From NCBI GenBank assembly GCA_002841455.1, contig PGZT01000008.1, forward strand, positions 1 to 33,165: a stretch of 33,165 bases of DNA, in the 5' to 3' direction. The stretch is from Firmicutes bacterium HGW-Firmicutes-21. Lineage in GTDB: Bacteria; Bacillota; Clostridia; Oscillospirales; CAG-382. This document shows positions 1-7,926 of this stretch, piece after piece. The notes under the pieces were generated by a model. The model made no database searches. It was not told the origin of the DNA and saw nothing but the letters and a program-made list of their open reading frames with translations. The position numbers were made by a program, and so were the translations under genes. Position 1 is the stretch's first letter. Every line of letters starts with the position of its first letter.

Positions 1-478
1 TAAGCGGAAAATCCTCAAAAACCAGTCGTTTTACCGATTCGCACCCTAACTCGGGGAAGGCGACTTCATCACAGCTCTTTATATGCTTTGCCGCGACCGC
101 ACCCGCTCCGCCGATTGCTATAAAGTAAACGCTTTTATTGCGTACCAGTGCATCAATAATAACCTTATTGCGGTCTCCCTTGCCGATTGCTGCGGCAAGT
201 CCGCAGTCAAAGAGTTGCGGATAACCGTCCATCCTGCCGCTTGTGGTGGGACCGAACGAGCCGCATACCCTACCGTGCTTTGCGGGGGTTGGACCCGCAT
301 AATATATTACACCGTCCTTTAACGGGAACGGCAGAGCGGCGCCCTCTTCCATCAGAGCCACTATTTGCCTATGAGCGGCGTCCCGTGCGGTATAAACCAC
401 TCCGGATAAAAGAATCTCCTCCCCGCAGGAAAGGCTCTGTGCCCATTCTCTTATATTAACGGTATTAAATTTTTTCAC
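1..478 (-). CDS. Fumarate hydratase / tartrate dehydratase beta subunit (3' end cut by window)
   Basis: The ORF track misses this gene because it starts with GTG and runs off the window edge. Reading down from 478 gives about 159 open residues. The signature YYAGPTPAKHGRV followed by GPTTSGRMDGYPQLFD is the hallmark of the C-terminal (beta) half of class I iron-sulfur fumarases and L-tartrate dehydratases. This half pairs with an alpha subunit carrying the 4Fe-4S cluster and hydrates fumarate to malate, or dehydrates tartrate. The family is about 180-200 residues, so only the tail is missing. GTG was chosen because the frame begins there, 15 bases after the divIVA stop, with an AAAGGTAG-like site just upstream. 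The upstream neighbour is divIVA rather than the alpha subunit, so alpha must lie downstream, off the window, or elsewhere. Fumarase versus tartrate dehydratase cannot be decided from this half. Confidence 0.88.
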   Translation of the reverse strand, partial: MKKFNTVNIREWAQSLSCGEEILLSGVVYTARDAAHRQIVALMEEGAALPFPLKDGVIYYAGPTPAKHGRVCGSFGPTTSGRMDGYPQLFDCGLAAAIGKGDRNKVIIDALVRNKSVYFIAIGGAGAVAAKHIKSCDEVAFPELGCESVKRLVFEDFPL

Positions 479-493
479 TTTTTCTACCTTTAA

Positions 494-1105
494 TTACCTT
501 TTGATTGTTATAAGCGCTTCCACTTCTGCTATTGCTTCATAAATATGCTTGCGGGCCTGCTCAAGTCCCGCATTTATAAAAACCTGCTTTTTTTCATATT
601 CATCTATCGCCTTATAAACGCTCTCCGCGCGCTTGCTCGCTTCCTCAACAAGACGGTTTATTTCCTCACCGGCTTCGTCGGTTGCCTTTGCGAGTATATC
701 CTTAGCTTCCCTCTGTGCTGTTTTAACTATCTCCTCCGCACGCACATCGGCTACCAAAAGTCTCTCACCCATCCGCTCACACAGCTTTTTATAATCACCG
801 TTTTCCTCTGTTCTTATAATCGGTTCTACCGGAGCGGTGATTTTTTCTACAGACGGCTTTTGCTGTTCTATAAAATTCTGCCTCTCTGCGTTTAACCGCT
901 GAACCTCTTCGGTGAGTCGCTCATTGATAGCAATGGTTTCCTCAAAGCGTTGTTTTATCTCTATTATTTCGCCGCTGAGCTTTCGTGTCTCTGTGGCGAA
1001 ATCCTGCTGTTTTTGCTGTAGCTCTGTGTTGAGCTTTATTATAAACGCTTCAACCTCGTCGGGACTGTATCCCTTGAATACTTTTGTAAAATATATCTTG
1101 TTCAA
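494..1105 (-). CDS. DivIVA-domain protein
   Basis: The 203-residue protein opens with FTKVFKGYSPDEVEAFI, matching the DivIVA/GpsB N-terminal membrane-curvature domain (F..x.GY...EVD.FL). It continues as a long charged coiled coil (about residues 25-85 and 105-190) rich in E, K, Q and A. Such proteins sit at division septa or poles and recruit wall-synthesis or sporulation partners. The start is TTG at 1105, supported by AGGGGGAG seven bases upstream. A near-consensus promoter lies about 55 bases before the start. The fumarase beta gene follows after 15 bases and is probably co-transcribed. Family assignment is firm; which paralogue (DivIVA, SepIVA-like or other) is unknown. Confidence 0.85.
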   Translation of the reverse strand: MNKIYFTKVFKGYSPDEVEAFIIKLNTELQQKQQDFATETRKLSGEIIEIKQRFEETIAINERLTEEVQRLNAERQNFIEQQKPSVEKITAPVEPIIRTEENGDYKKLCERMGERLLVADVRAEEIVKTAQREAKDILAKATDEAGEEINRLVEEASKRAESVYKAIDEYEKKQVFINAGLEQARKHIYEAIAEVEALITIKR

Positions 1106-1158
1106 CTTTTTCTCCCCCTAAATTTATAAAATAAACATAGCTTCTCTATTTTATTTGA

Positions 1159-1187
1159 ATAATAGCATAAAATGCCGTGAATGTCAA
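1159..1187 (-). promoter_or_regulatory. Sigma-A promoter for divIVA
   Basis: On the minus strand TTGACA is followed by a 17-base spacer and TATTAT. It points at the divIVA start (1105) and fits a vegetative sigma-A promoter. Confidence 0.72.
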
Positions 1188-1218
1188 CATTTTCCGTTTT
1201 ATGCAATATAGCTCGTTG

Positions 1219-1971
1219 TTATAATCTGCGCATTGTCAGGCTGTGAGGCAGCAGCTTTGTTAAAACTCTGTACAGCTTGTATATAAATCTGTTTGTATAA
1301 ACAGCTCTGCCCTTTTTTGCTTTTATTATTGAAATTCGTACCACTTCCGATGTTTTGCACCTCGGGAGTAGCGAAAACAGCCTTGACCTTCCCTCAATAC
1401 CCGCAACGGCCATGAATTCCGTATCCATAGGTCCGGGGCAGACGGCAAGTACATTTATTCCCCTTTCTTTCAGCTCGTTCCGCAAGCCGAGTGAGAAGGA
1501 CAATATATATGCCTTTGTTGAGCTGTATACCGTCATTCGAGGAGTGGGGCAAAAAGCCGCAATGGAACAGACATTAATTATATTCGAGCCTTTTTTCATG
1601 TAAGGCACGGTAAGTAACGCTATCGCTGTCAGCGAGGCACAGTTGAGCATAACCATATCGGTTTGGTCCTTAAGTGGGATTTTTACCGCTTCACCGAGCT
1701 TTCCGTATCCTGCATTGTTAACAAGCATAACGACCTCCGGGTTTTTCTCGGCGAGTAAATTTCTGTATTCCGTAAAACTGTCGTTATCGGTCAGATCGAG
1801 CGGCAATACAAGGCTCGTTACATTCGGAACCTTATCCGCAAGCTCTTTAAGCTTACTCTCCCTGCGGGCAATCAGCCAGAACTCCTCCACCTCCGGACAT
1901 AGCTCCGTCAACGCTATAAAATACTCACTGCCCAATCCGGAGGAAGCTCCTGTAATAATAGCTGTTTTCAT
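1219..1971 (-). CDS. Short-chain dehydrogenase/reductase (SDR)
   Basis: A 250-residue classical SDR. The cofactor-binding motif TGASSGLG is at residues 8-15, NNAGYG near residue 85, and the catalytic Tyr-Lys pair appears as YSSTK with a serine (CSIAAF) upstream, followed by PGPMDT. These point to an NAD(P)(H)-dependent oxidoreductase on a keto or hydroxy substrate that cannot be named. The track starts 40 residues earlier at 2091, but that extension has no SDR character. The ATG at 1971 has GAAGGGGAC directly upstream and begins MKTAIITGASSG, so it is preferred. The gene is monocistronic in appearance and divergent from the AGCS symporter. Confidence 0.87.
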   Translation of the reverse strand: MKTAIITGASSGLGSEYFIALTELCPEVEEFWLIARRESKLKELADKVPNVTSLVLPLDLTDNDSFTEYRNLLAEKNPEVVMLVNNAGYGKLGEAVKIPLKDQTDMVMLNCASLTAIALLTVPYMKKGSNIINVCSIAAFCPTPRMTVYSSTKAYILSFSLGLRNELKERGINVLAVCPGPMDTEFMAVAGIEGRSRLFSLLPRCKTSEVVRISIIKAKKGRAVYTNRFIYKLYRVLTKLLPHSLTMRRL

Positions 1972-2011
1972 AACCGTCCCCTTCGTTAATGTTAAAATAC
2001 TGATTACCCGA

Positions 2012-2022
2012 ATAATACCATA
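2012..2022 (-). promoter_or_regulatory. Probable extended -10 promoter for the SDR gene
   Basis: Minus strand reads TATGG directly before TATTAT, an extended -10 element, with a weak TTAAAA 16 bases upstream of TATTAT. It lies about 40 bases before the chosen SDR start and supports 1971 over 2091. Confidence 0.4.
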
Positions 2023-2119
2023 AATAAAACCCGTTTTAAATATCTTTTGCAAAATAATATTCGGTATGCAAATATATCCGTATCCTGTCATATATATTTA
2101 CATAAAGGATTGATGTGTA

Positions 2120-3409
2120 TTGTCTGCTGAGGGAGTAAAAAACATAATTTGGGGTATGCCGACGGTATTTCTTATCCTTGTCATAGGAATATATTTTACA
2201 TTTCGCAGCGGCTGGTTCCCTATTGTCGGAATAAAGGAAATAACAAAACGCACACTCGGCTCGCTGAAAAAATCGAACGAAAAAGACGGCGACACAAAAA
2301 CCAAGGGCGGAGTTACCCCCTTTATGGCTGTTGCCACCGCTATCGGCGGAACCGTCGGAGTGGGTAGTATAGTCGGTGTCGGTTACGCAATCGCCACAGG
2401 CGGAGCGGGCAGTATTTTCTGGATGTGGGTTAGCGGCTTTTTCGGAATGATGATAAAATATGCCGAGGTTGCGATTGCGGTTAATCATCGCAAAAAAACC
2501 GAAAAAGGCTTTGCAGGCGGAGCTATGTACTGTCTTTCTTCCTTCGGCTATAAGAAGTTAGGCGTTCTGTTCTGCTTTCTCTGTATATTTGCTTCATTTG
2601 GGGTAGGTAACCTTGCTCAGACCAACGCAGTATCGTTAATTCTTGACGACATCGGCGTTTCTCCCATTATAACCGCAGCCCTGCTCTCCTTTTTCTTTTC
2701 GCTCATTATTTTCGGCGGACAACAAAAAATCGCTAAAATAAGCTCGGTTGTCGTCCCCCTCGTATCCCTTGTTTACCTTTCCTGCTCGCTTTACATAATA
2801 CTGCTCTTTCTTCCGCAGATACCAGCCGCATTCGGTAACATTTTCGGCGAAGCGTTTGGTTTTACAGCGGCTGTGGGCGGGTTTTCCGGTGCTTTAATCT
2901 CACGGGCGATACGGGTCGGCTTCGCAAGAGGGGTGTTCTCAAACGAGGCGGGAATGGGTTCCTCCCCAATTGCACATGCCGCCGCCGAGGACGCAACTCC
3001 GCACACGCAGGGCATGTGGGGGATAACCGAGATATTTATAGACACCTTCGTCGTTTCCACCATAACGGGGCTTATCCTTCTCTGTGCGGGGACAACCGAG
3101 GTTGGCGAGCTGTTTCATCACTGCTTCGGTTATTACGGCAGACCGCTGCTTGCGGTGCTTCTGACCGTGTTCGCCTTTGCATCAATGATAAGCTGGTGCT
3201 TTTACAGCGAGGGCTGTATTATATTCCTGTCCAAAAAGAAGGTGTATTTATCCCTTTACCGTGTTATCGCCGTTTTCGCAGCTTTTGCGGGCGCACTTGT
3301 TTCGGTTACGGTGATATGGGATATGGCTGATATTCTGAACGGGCTGATGATTTTCCCCAACCTGTTCTTATTGTTTATAAGACGGCACGAAATAACAAAA
3401 AGAGGTTAA
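2120..3409 (+). CDS. AGCS-family sodium/alanine(glycine) symporter
   Basis: A 429-residue polytopic membrane protein of the alanine-or-glycine:cation symporter family, which imports small neutral amino acids with sodium. Visible family blocks are FWMWVSGFFGMMIKYAEVAI (about residues 95-115), GGAMYCL, RGVFSNEAGMGSSPIAHAAA (about 270-290) and a late FAFASMISWCFYSEG helix. About ten or eleven hydrophobic segments are seen. It is slightly short compared with the usual 450-490 residues. The start is TTG at 2120 with AAAGGA ten bases upstream; an ATG at 2113 is out of frame and stops at once, and an in-frame TGA at 2111 rules out anything earlier. It lies 94 bases before the P-type ATPase on the same strand. 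The exact amino acid substrate is unknown. Confidence 0.9.
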   Translation: MSAEGVKNIIWGMPTVFLILVIGIYFTFRSGWFPIVGIKEITKRTLGSLKKSNEKDGDTKTKGGVTPFMAVATAIGGTVGVGSIVGVGYAIATGGAGSIFWMWVSGFFGMMIKYAEVAIAVNHRKKTEKGFAGGAMYCLSSFGYKKLGVLFCFLCIFASFGVGNLAQTNAVSLILDDIGVSPIITAALLSFFFSLIIFGGQQKIAKISSVVVPLVSLVYLSCSLYIILLFLPQIPAAFGNIFGEAFGFTAAVGGFSGALISRAIRVGFARGVFSNEAGMGSSPIAHAAAEDATPHTQGMWGITEIFIDTFVVSTITGLILLCAGTTEVGELFHHCFGYYGRPLLAVLLTVFAFASMISWCFYSEGCIIFLSKKKVYLSLYRVIAVFAAFAGALVSVTVIWDMADILNGLMIFPNLFLLFIRRHEITKRG

Positions 3410-3412
3410 ATT

Positions 3413-3503
3413 CCGAAGGATAAATCTTTCAGATACGGTTTTATGCCTAACCGCAGGAGGTGCGGTTATCCGGTCTACACCGGAGAAAGGACTGTTCATA
3501 TAT
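3413..3503 (+). promoter_or_regulatory. Structured 5' leader, copy 1 (upstream of P-type ATPase)
   Basis: Between the AGCS stop and the ATPase ATG there are three potential hairpins. The first is a weak one ending ATCTTTCAG. The second is an 8-bp stem, TAACCGCA/TGCGGTTA, with loop GGAGG. The third is TCCGGT/ACCGGA with loop CTAC. The third abuts the likely ribosome binding site GAAAGGA. The same block order, with compensatory changes in the stems, recurs on the minus strand before ogg (30744-30895). The shared single-stranded block is ATACGGTTTTRTGCC. It is either a cis-regulatory RNA or a dispersed repeat. It matches no riboswitch consensus that I can recall. Confidence 0.55.
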
Positions 3504-6011
3504 ATGTGGCATTCGAAAACAACGGCGTTTATATGTGATAAGCTTAACACCTCAAAGGAGGGTTTAAGCTCGGCAGAGGCATCTGCACGGTTAAACGCAA
3601 ACGGAAAAAATCTGTTGGAGCATAAGAAAAAGAAGAGCGTGGTAACTCGTTTCTTTATTGCAATGACAGACAAAATGACGGTCATTCTGCTGATAGCGGC
3701 GGCTGTTTCCTTCGCCGCTTCCGCAATAAGCGGAGAGAAGAATGCCGATCCATTAATAATCTTGATGATAGTGGTATTAAACGCCGCTATAGGCGTTTTT
3801 CAAGAGAGTAAAGCGGAAAAGGCTCTTGAGGCGCTCCGCTCGCTATCCTCTCCCGAGACAACCGTTGTCAGGGATAAAAGAGCGGTTAAAATAAAAAGCG
3901 AGGATATTGCGATAGGGGATTTTGTTTTATTGGAGAAGGGCTGCTTTGTCCCTGCCGATATAAGGCTGACAGACTCAAATGAGCTTATTATCGACGAATC
4001 TGCTCTTACCGGGGAATCTCTGGGAGTGAATAAGCAGGCGGATATTTTGTTCCCCGAAAAAACACATATAACCGATATACACAATATGGCTTGGTCGGGA
4101 ACGGCAATTGTAGGCGGCAGAGGGAGCGGCATTGCGGTTGCAACGGGAATGAACACCTATGTCGGCAGTATCGCAAAAATGCTGGACGGGGACAGCGGGC
4201 AGAAAACACCGCTTCAGCAGCGGTTATCCAAGGTAAGCGGTGTGCTGGGAAATGCCGCACTTATAATATGCGCGGTTATTTTTATACTGTCCATTATAGA
4301 AGGTCTGCCCGCAAGCGAGATGTTCCTGACCTCGGTCAGTCTCTCGGTGGCTGCGATACCCGAAGGGTTGCCCGCTATTGTAACCATAGTGCTGTCTATC
4401 GGAGTGCAGATGATGGCAAGGCAGAAGGCAGTGGTAAAGCGGCTGCCGGCCGTGGAGACCTTGGGCTGTGCGAGTGTAATCTGCTCCGACAAGACCGGAA
4501 CCCTTACGCAGAACAAAATGACGGTCACAGAGGTGTTCGGAGACGCAAAAAAGCTCTCTCTTCCCTTTATATTATGCAATAATTTCTCCTCACCGACCGA
4601 AACCGCTCTATTGGATTATGCAAAAATGTTTGTTCCCGATACAGATGCGATAATCACAAAATTCGAGCGGATAAACGAAATACCGTTTGACTCCAAAAAG
4701 AAGCTGATGGTAACCACCCATAAATACGGCAGCCGTTTCGTAATCTACATAAAAGGAGCGCCCGATGTATTACTTCCGCTCTGCCGAGGCGGTAAAGGTG
4801 CGGCGGAACGAGCGGTATCCGATATGGCGGGCAGGGCGCTTAGGGTAATGGCGTTTGCAAGGGCGGAGAGTGCTTTGCCCCCCGCAGACCCGTTTGAAGC
4901 AAGTTATGAGCTGGTCGGTCTCTGCGGTATGCTGGACCCTCCCCGTCCGGAGGTGTATGAGGCGGTTGCGGTTTGCAAAAGAGCAGGTATCCGCCCTGTT
5001 ATGATAACAGGCGATCATCTCGACACTGCTATCGCAATCGGAAAAAGCATAGGTATTTATAACGACGGCGACGAGTGTCATACGGAAAAGGAGCTTGAAC
5101 ACTTAGACAAGCGTCAGCTTGCTGAAGCGGTAACCAAATGTAGTATTTTTGCACGAACCACTCCCGAATTCAAGGTGAAAATCGTTGAGGCGTATCAGCA
5201 AAACGGTATGGTTGTTGCAATGACGGGCGACGGAGTGAACGACGCACCCGCACTTAAAAAAGCGGATATAGGTTGCGCCATGGGCATAAGCGGAACCGAT
5301 GTCGCAAAGCAGGCTGCCGACCTGATACTTACCGACGACAATTTTTCTACCATTATCGAGGCTGTAAGGCAGGGCAGAGGTATTTATTCCAATATAAAAA
5401 AGGCTGTGCATTTTCTGCTCTCTTGCAATATCGGTGAGATAATAACGGTTTTCGCAGCTATTCTTTTGGGGCTTCCCTCTCCGCTGACGGCAATACAACT
5501 GCTCTGGGTAAACCTTGTGACCGACAGCCTGCCCGCAATATCACTCGGCTTGGAGAAAACCGAACGGGATGTAATGAAGCAGAAACCGATAAAAAAGGGG
5601 GAATCGTTATTTTCCGGAGGTATGGTTCTCGAAATGGCCGCCGGTGGTATTTTAATAGGAGTCCTGTCCCTTATCGCCTACATAATCGGCATAAGGCTGG
5701 GAGGTCAATCGCTGGGCAGGACAATGTGCTTTCTGGTTCTGTCGATTTCGCAGCTGTTTCATTCCTTTAATCTGCACAGCAGAAGATCGCTGTTCAAGTC
5801 AAGTATTTTGAGCAACCCCTTTTTAGTGCTTTCCTTCTTCGTCTGCCTTTCCCTTCAGCTTGCGGTGGTTTTAATTCCGTTACTCTCCGGACTCTTCGGA
5901 ACGGTGATGATGAACGGTCGTGAATGGGCGATTGTTTTCCTGCTGGCGGTTGTTCCCCTTGCCGCATCCGAAATTTACAAATCGTTAATTAAGTTTTGCA
6001 GTAATAATTAA
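3504..6011 (+). CDS. Type IIA cation (calcium) P-type ATPase
   Basis: An 835-residue P-type ATPase that pumps cations, most likely calcium, out of the cytoplasm. In order: an N-terminal cation-ATPase domain (MWHSKTTAF.., LSSAEASARL), the first membrane pair, the actuator with ALTGES, the M4 motif PEGLPAIV, the phosphorylation motif CSDKTGTLTQNKM, the nucleotide domain with KGAPD, the hinge TGDGVNDAPALKKADIG, then M5 NIGE and M6 NLVTDSLPA. PEGLP, NxxE in M5 and the M6 aspartate correspond to the calcium ligands of SERCA-like pumps, so type IIA is well supported; manganese cannot be excluded. The length is typical of bacterial enzymes. The start is ATG 3504, preceded by GAAAGGA at the end of the structured leader. 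Confidence 0.92.
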   Translation: MWHSKTTAFICDKLNTSKEGLSSAEASARLNANGKNLLEHKKKKSVVTRFFIAMTDKMTVILLIAAAVSFAASAISGEKNADPLIILMIVVLNAAIGVFQESKAEKALEALRSLSSPETTVVRDKRAVKIKSEDIAIGDFVLLEKGCFVPADIRLTDSNELIIDESALTGESLGVNKQADILFPEKTHITDIHNMAWSGTAIVGGRGSGIAVATGMNTYVGSIAKMLDGDSGQKTPLQQRLSKVSGVLGNAALIICAVIFILSIIEGLPASEMFLTSVSLSVAAIPEGLPAIVTIVLSIGVQMMARQKAVVKRLPAVETLGCASVICSDKTGTLTQNKMTVTEVFGDAKKLSLPFILCNNFSSPTETALLDYAKMFVPDTDAIITKFERINEIPFDSKKKLMVTTHKYGSRFVIYIKGAPDVLLPLCRGGKGAAERAVSDMAGRALRVMAFARAESALPPADPFEASYELVGLCGMLDPPRPEVYEAVAVCKRAGIRPVMITGDHLDTAIAIGKSIGIYNDGDECHTEKELEHLDKRQLAEAVTKCSIFARTTPEFKVKIVEAYQQNGMVVAMTGDGVNDAPALKKADIGCAMGISGTDVAKQAADLILTDDNFSTIIEAVRQGRGIYSNIKKAVHFLLSCNIGEIITVFAAILLGLPSPLTAIQLLWVNLVTDSLPAISLGLEKTERDVMKQKPIKKGESLFSGGMVLEMAAGGILIGVLSLIAYIIGIRLGGQSLGRTMCFLVLSISQLFHSFNLHSRRSLFKSSILSNPFLVLSFFVCLSLQLAVVLIPLLSGLFGTVMMNGREWAIVFLLAVVPLAASEIYKSLIKFCSNN

Positions 6012-6020
6012 TTATTAGTA

Positions 6021-6029
6021 TGGTACAAT
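6021..6029 (+). promoter_or_regulatory. Possible extended -10 promoter for the SGNH esterase
   Basis: TGGTACAAT (TGnTACAAT) lies about 33 bases before ATG 6062. TTGCAG at 5996-6001 could be a -35 for an overlapping TATGGT, with a 17-base spacer. A CCCC...GGGG inverted repeat follows and would include the GGGGG ribosome binding site. Confidence 0.38.
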
Positions 6030-6061
6030 TCCCCTTGTATGATAAATTTGGGGGTTGTTAA

Positions 6062-7087
6062 ATGGAAAAAAAGTTGCCTGTTATCGGAGAAAAAGCATTA
6101 ATCCTTTGCGAAGATAACGGAAAATATCTCCGTACACACGGACGATATACAATAAAACAAGGATGTCTTGCTTTTGACTGGTCTAACAGCGGCATCAGCT
6201 TTAACTTTATGGGAACCGGTTTTATTCTGTCTTTCGGAAGGTATAATGCCGATGAACCCGCATATGTGAAGGTCTATCTTAACGGTGTCGAGCACCGTTA
6301 TGCGGTTTCGACAGGTAAAGAGAAAATTATATACGAGAACCTCCCCGAGAAAAGGCACAGAGTTACCGTTTTAAGGGTTACGGAAGGCGATTCACCCCTT
6401 TTGTTAAAGGACCTTGTACTGTTCGGCATGGACCATAAGTTTATGGCACCGCCGTTTGATAAACCGAGAAAGATTGAGTTCATTGGCGACTCCATAACCA
6501 GCGGTTACGGCGTTATTGCAAATCCGAGCGAGAGTGCTTACCACACCTTCCAGCAGGACAGCACCATGACCTATGCCTTCTTTACTGCAAAAGAACTGGA
6601 GGCGGATGCCAATTATATCTGCATCTCCGGCAAGGGTATTGTATGCAATTGCAACGGCGAGAAGGATAACGAGGAAATACCGCTGTTTTTCGAATACGCT
6701 TCGAGGGAAAAGGAGCCTTGGGATTTCTCGGTCTGGACTCCTAATATAGTTGTTATTAACGCAGGCACAAACGATGTTGCCGGAGCTATACACGACCAGA
6801 CCTTTACCGAGGCATCGGTTGGTTTTCTTAATCTTATCCGTTCAAGGTACCCCGACTCACATATTATATGGGTTTACGGAATGATGAACGATAAATATGT
6901 TTCGGCAATAAAATCAGCGGTCAAGGAACTTAATAAAACCGACGACAAGGTGCATTTTCTCTATGTTGAAAGCATAAATCAGCTCCAGGGCGAGACCGGA
7001 GCCAACGGACATCCAAACACAAGAGCGAATATGCGTGTCTCAAAACTTTTAGTAAAGAAAATAAAATCCGTTACAAACTGGAAGTAA
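6062..7087 (+). CDS. SGNH/GDSL esterase, carbohydrate esterase family 2-like
   Basis: A 341-residue protein with an N-terminal beta-sandwich-like region (about 1-125) and a C-terminal SGNH hydrolase. The catalytic serine block is FIGDSITSGYG (about residue 140), the Asn block is NAGTND, and the His is in GHPN near the end. This two-domain build resembles CE2 acetyl-xylan and related deacetylases that remove acetyl groups from plant or microbial polysaccharides. No signal peptide is visible, so it probably acts on imported oligosaccharides in the cytoplasm. The ATG is supported by TTGGGGGTTG upstream. It appears monocistronic and ends at a bidirectional terminator. CE2 placement is from domain layout and motifs; substrate is not determinable. 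Confidence 0.83.
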   Translation: MEKKLPVIGEKALILCEDNGKYLRTHGRYTIKQGCLAFDWSNSGISFNFMGTGFILSFGRYNADEPAYVKVYLNGVEHRYAVSTGKEKIIYENLPEKRHRVTVLRVTEGDSPLLLKDLVLFGMDHKFMAPPFDKPRKIEFIGDSITSGYGVIANPSESAYHTFQQDSTMTYAFFTAKELEADANYICISGKGIVCNCNGEKDNEEIPLFFEYASREKEPWDFSVWTPNIVVINAGTNDVAGAIHDQTFTEASVGFLNLIRSRYPDSHIIWVYGMMNDKYVSAIKSAVKELNKTDDKVHFLYVESINQLQGETGANGHPNTRANMRVSKLLVKKIKSVTNWK

Positions 7088-7104
7088 AACTGAATAATAA
7101 GCAA

Positions 7105-7144
7105 ATAACCGCATTGATACATTATTAAGTACCAATGCGGTTAT
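7105..7144. terminator. Bidirectional rho-independent terminator
   Basis: ATAACCGCATTG pairs perfectly with CAATGCGGTTAT over 12 bp across a 16-base loop. It sits between convergent genes, with T-rich sequence on the right and A-rich on the left, so it can serve both. Confidence 0.8.
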
Positions 7145-7157
7145 ATTTAATACTGCT

Positions 7158-7898
7158 TTATATTAGCTTTTTCAAATTGGTATAGCATCTTGCTATTGAT
7201 TCAAAATCGTCCTGTGCGTCCTTCTCAACAATCACCCAGGCACACTCGGGTGTGTTTTTCGATATGTCGATTACCGCTTTCCAGTCAATATCATCCTCAC
7301 CGATGACACAGTCATAAGCCTTTTCCTTAGAGAATGCCTTGTAATGCACGGTTACGCCCTTATCTGCGAATCTTTTATACAGTGCAATCGGGTCCTGTCC
7401 TCCGTTGAGCGCATTGCCGATATCGAGCTGCATAATAAAATCGCTCGGAGTTTGTTCTCCTATCATTTCCCATGCGCATTTTCCGTTTTCAAGTATGATC
7501 ATCTCACCCTTGTGAGCATGGAATCCAAAAACAAACCCCTCCTCACGAAAGCGTGCATTAAGCTTATTGAAGGCACAGATGGTTTCCTGCCATTCGGCAA
7601 CCGTTTTCTGGGGCATCCACGGAACAACCACATATTTACAGCCCAATTTCTTCATGTAGCTTATTGTATTAACAACCTTTTCCTCGGTCTCGAATTCCGC
7701 CCAACCTGTGTGGAAGCCGCATAGCTCCAGTCCGAATTCATCAAGGCAGGAACGCAGGAACTCCGCCGAATGAGTGGCGAGCGCTCCGAAAAGCTCAACT
7801 CCGTCATAGCCTATCTCCTTTACCCTTTTAAAGCTTTGCTTTACATCAGCGGCGTAAGCGTCTCTTACCGAGTAGATTTGAACACCTAACTTAAACAT
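7158..7898 (-). CDS. Sugar phosphate isomerase/epimerase-like TIM barrel
   Basis: A 246-residue protein beginning KLGVQIYSVRDA and containing GYDGVELFGA and QLDIGNALNGG, the style of the xylose-isomerase-like AP endonuclease-2 superfamily (sugar isomerases, epimerases, IolE/IolI relatives). Conserved acidic and histidine residues (GFHTGW, FGFHAHKGEM, LDIGNA, VIVEKDA) fit a divalent-metal site. The start ATG 7898 has ATGGAGGT just upstream. It is the last gene of the minus-strand cluster headed by pyridoxamine kinase and lies 28 bases after the metallo-hydrolase. Its substrate is unknown; proximity to galactokinase suggests sugar metabolism, but that is inference. Confidence 0.8.
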   Translation of the reverse strand: MFKLGVQIYSVRDAYAADVKQSFKRVKEIGYDGVELFGALATHSAEFLRSCLDEFGLELCGFHTGWAEFETEEKVVNTISYMKKLGCKYVVVPWMPQKTVAEWQETICAFNKLNARFREEGFVFGFHAHKGEMIILENGKCAWEMIGEQTPSDFIMQLDIGNALNGGQDPIALYKRFADKGVTVHYKAFSKEKAYDCVIGEDDIDWKAVIDISKNTPECAWVIVEKDAQDDFESIARCYTNLKKLI

Positions 7899-7926
7899 AA
7901 AATACCTCCATCATTTAATTATATTT

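Noticed and set aside
83-459. Plus-strand ORFs at 83..322 and 187..459 and minus ORF 118..300
   Set aside because: All lie over the fumarase beta gene read from GTG 478 on the minus strand, whose family motifs are clear.
2036-2488. 150-residue minus ORF and the 40-residue extension of the SDR
   Set aside because: The ORF is antisense to the AGCS gene; the extension lies over the SDR promoter and has no family similarity.
3413-3503. Known manganese (yybP-ykoY), NiCo or M-box riboswitch upstream of the P-type ATPase
   Set aside because: The gene would suit such a switch, but the conserved loops I know for these classes are absent, and the same element precedes ogg.
4091-5498. Long alternate-frame ORFs within the P-type ATPase (4091..4582, 5103..5498 and others)
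   Set aside because: The ATPase frame is continuous with all catalytic motifs; the others show arbitrary composition rich in R, C and H.
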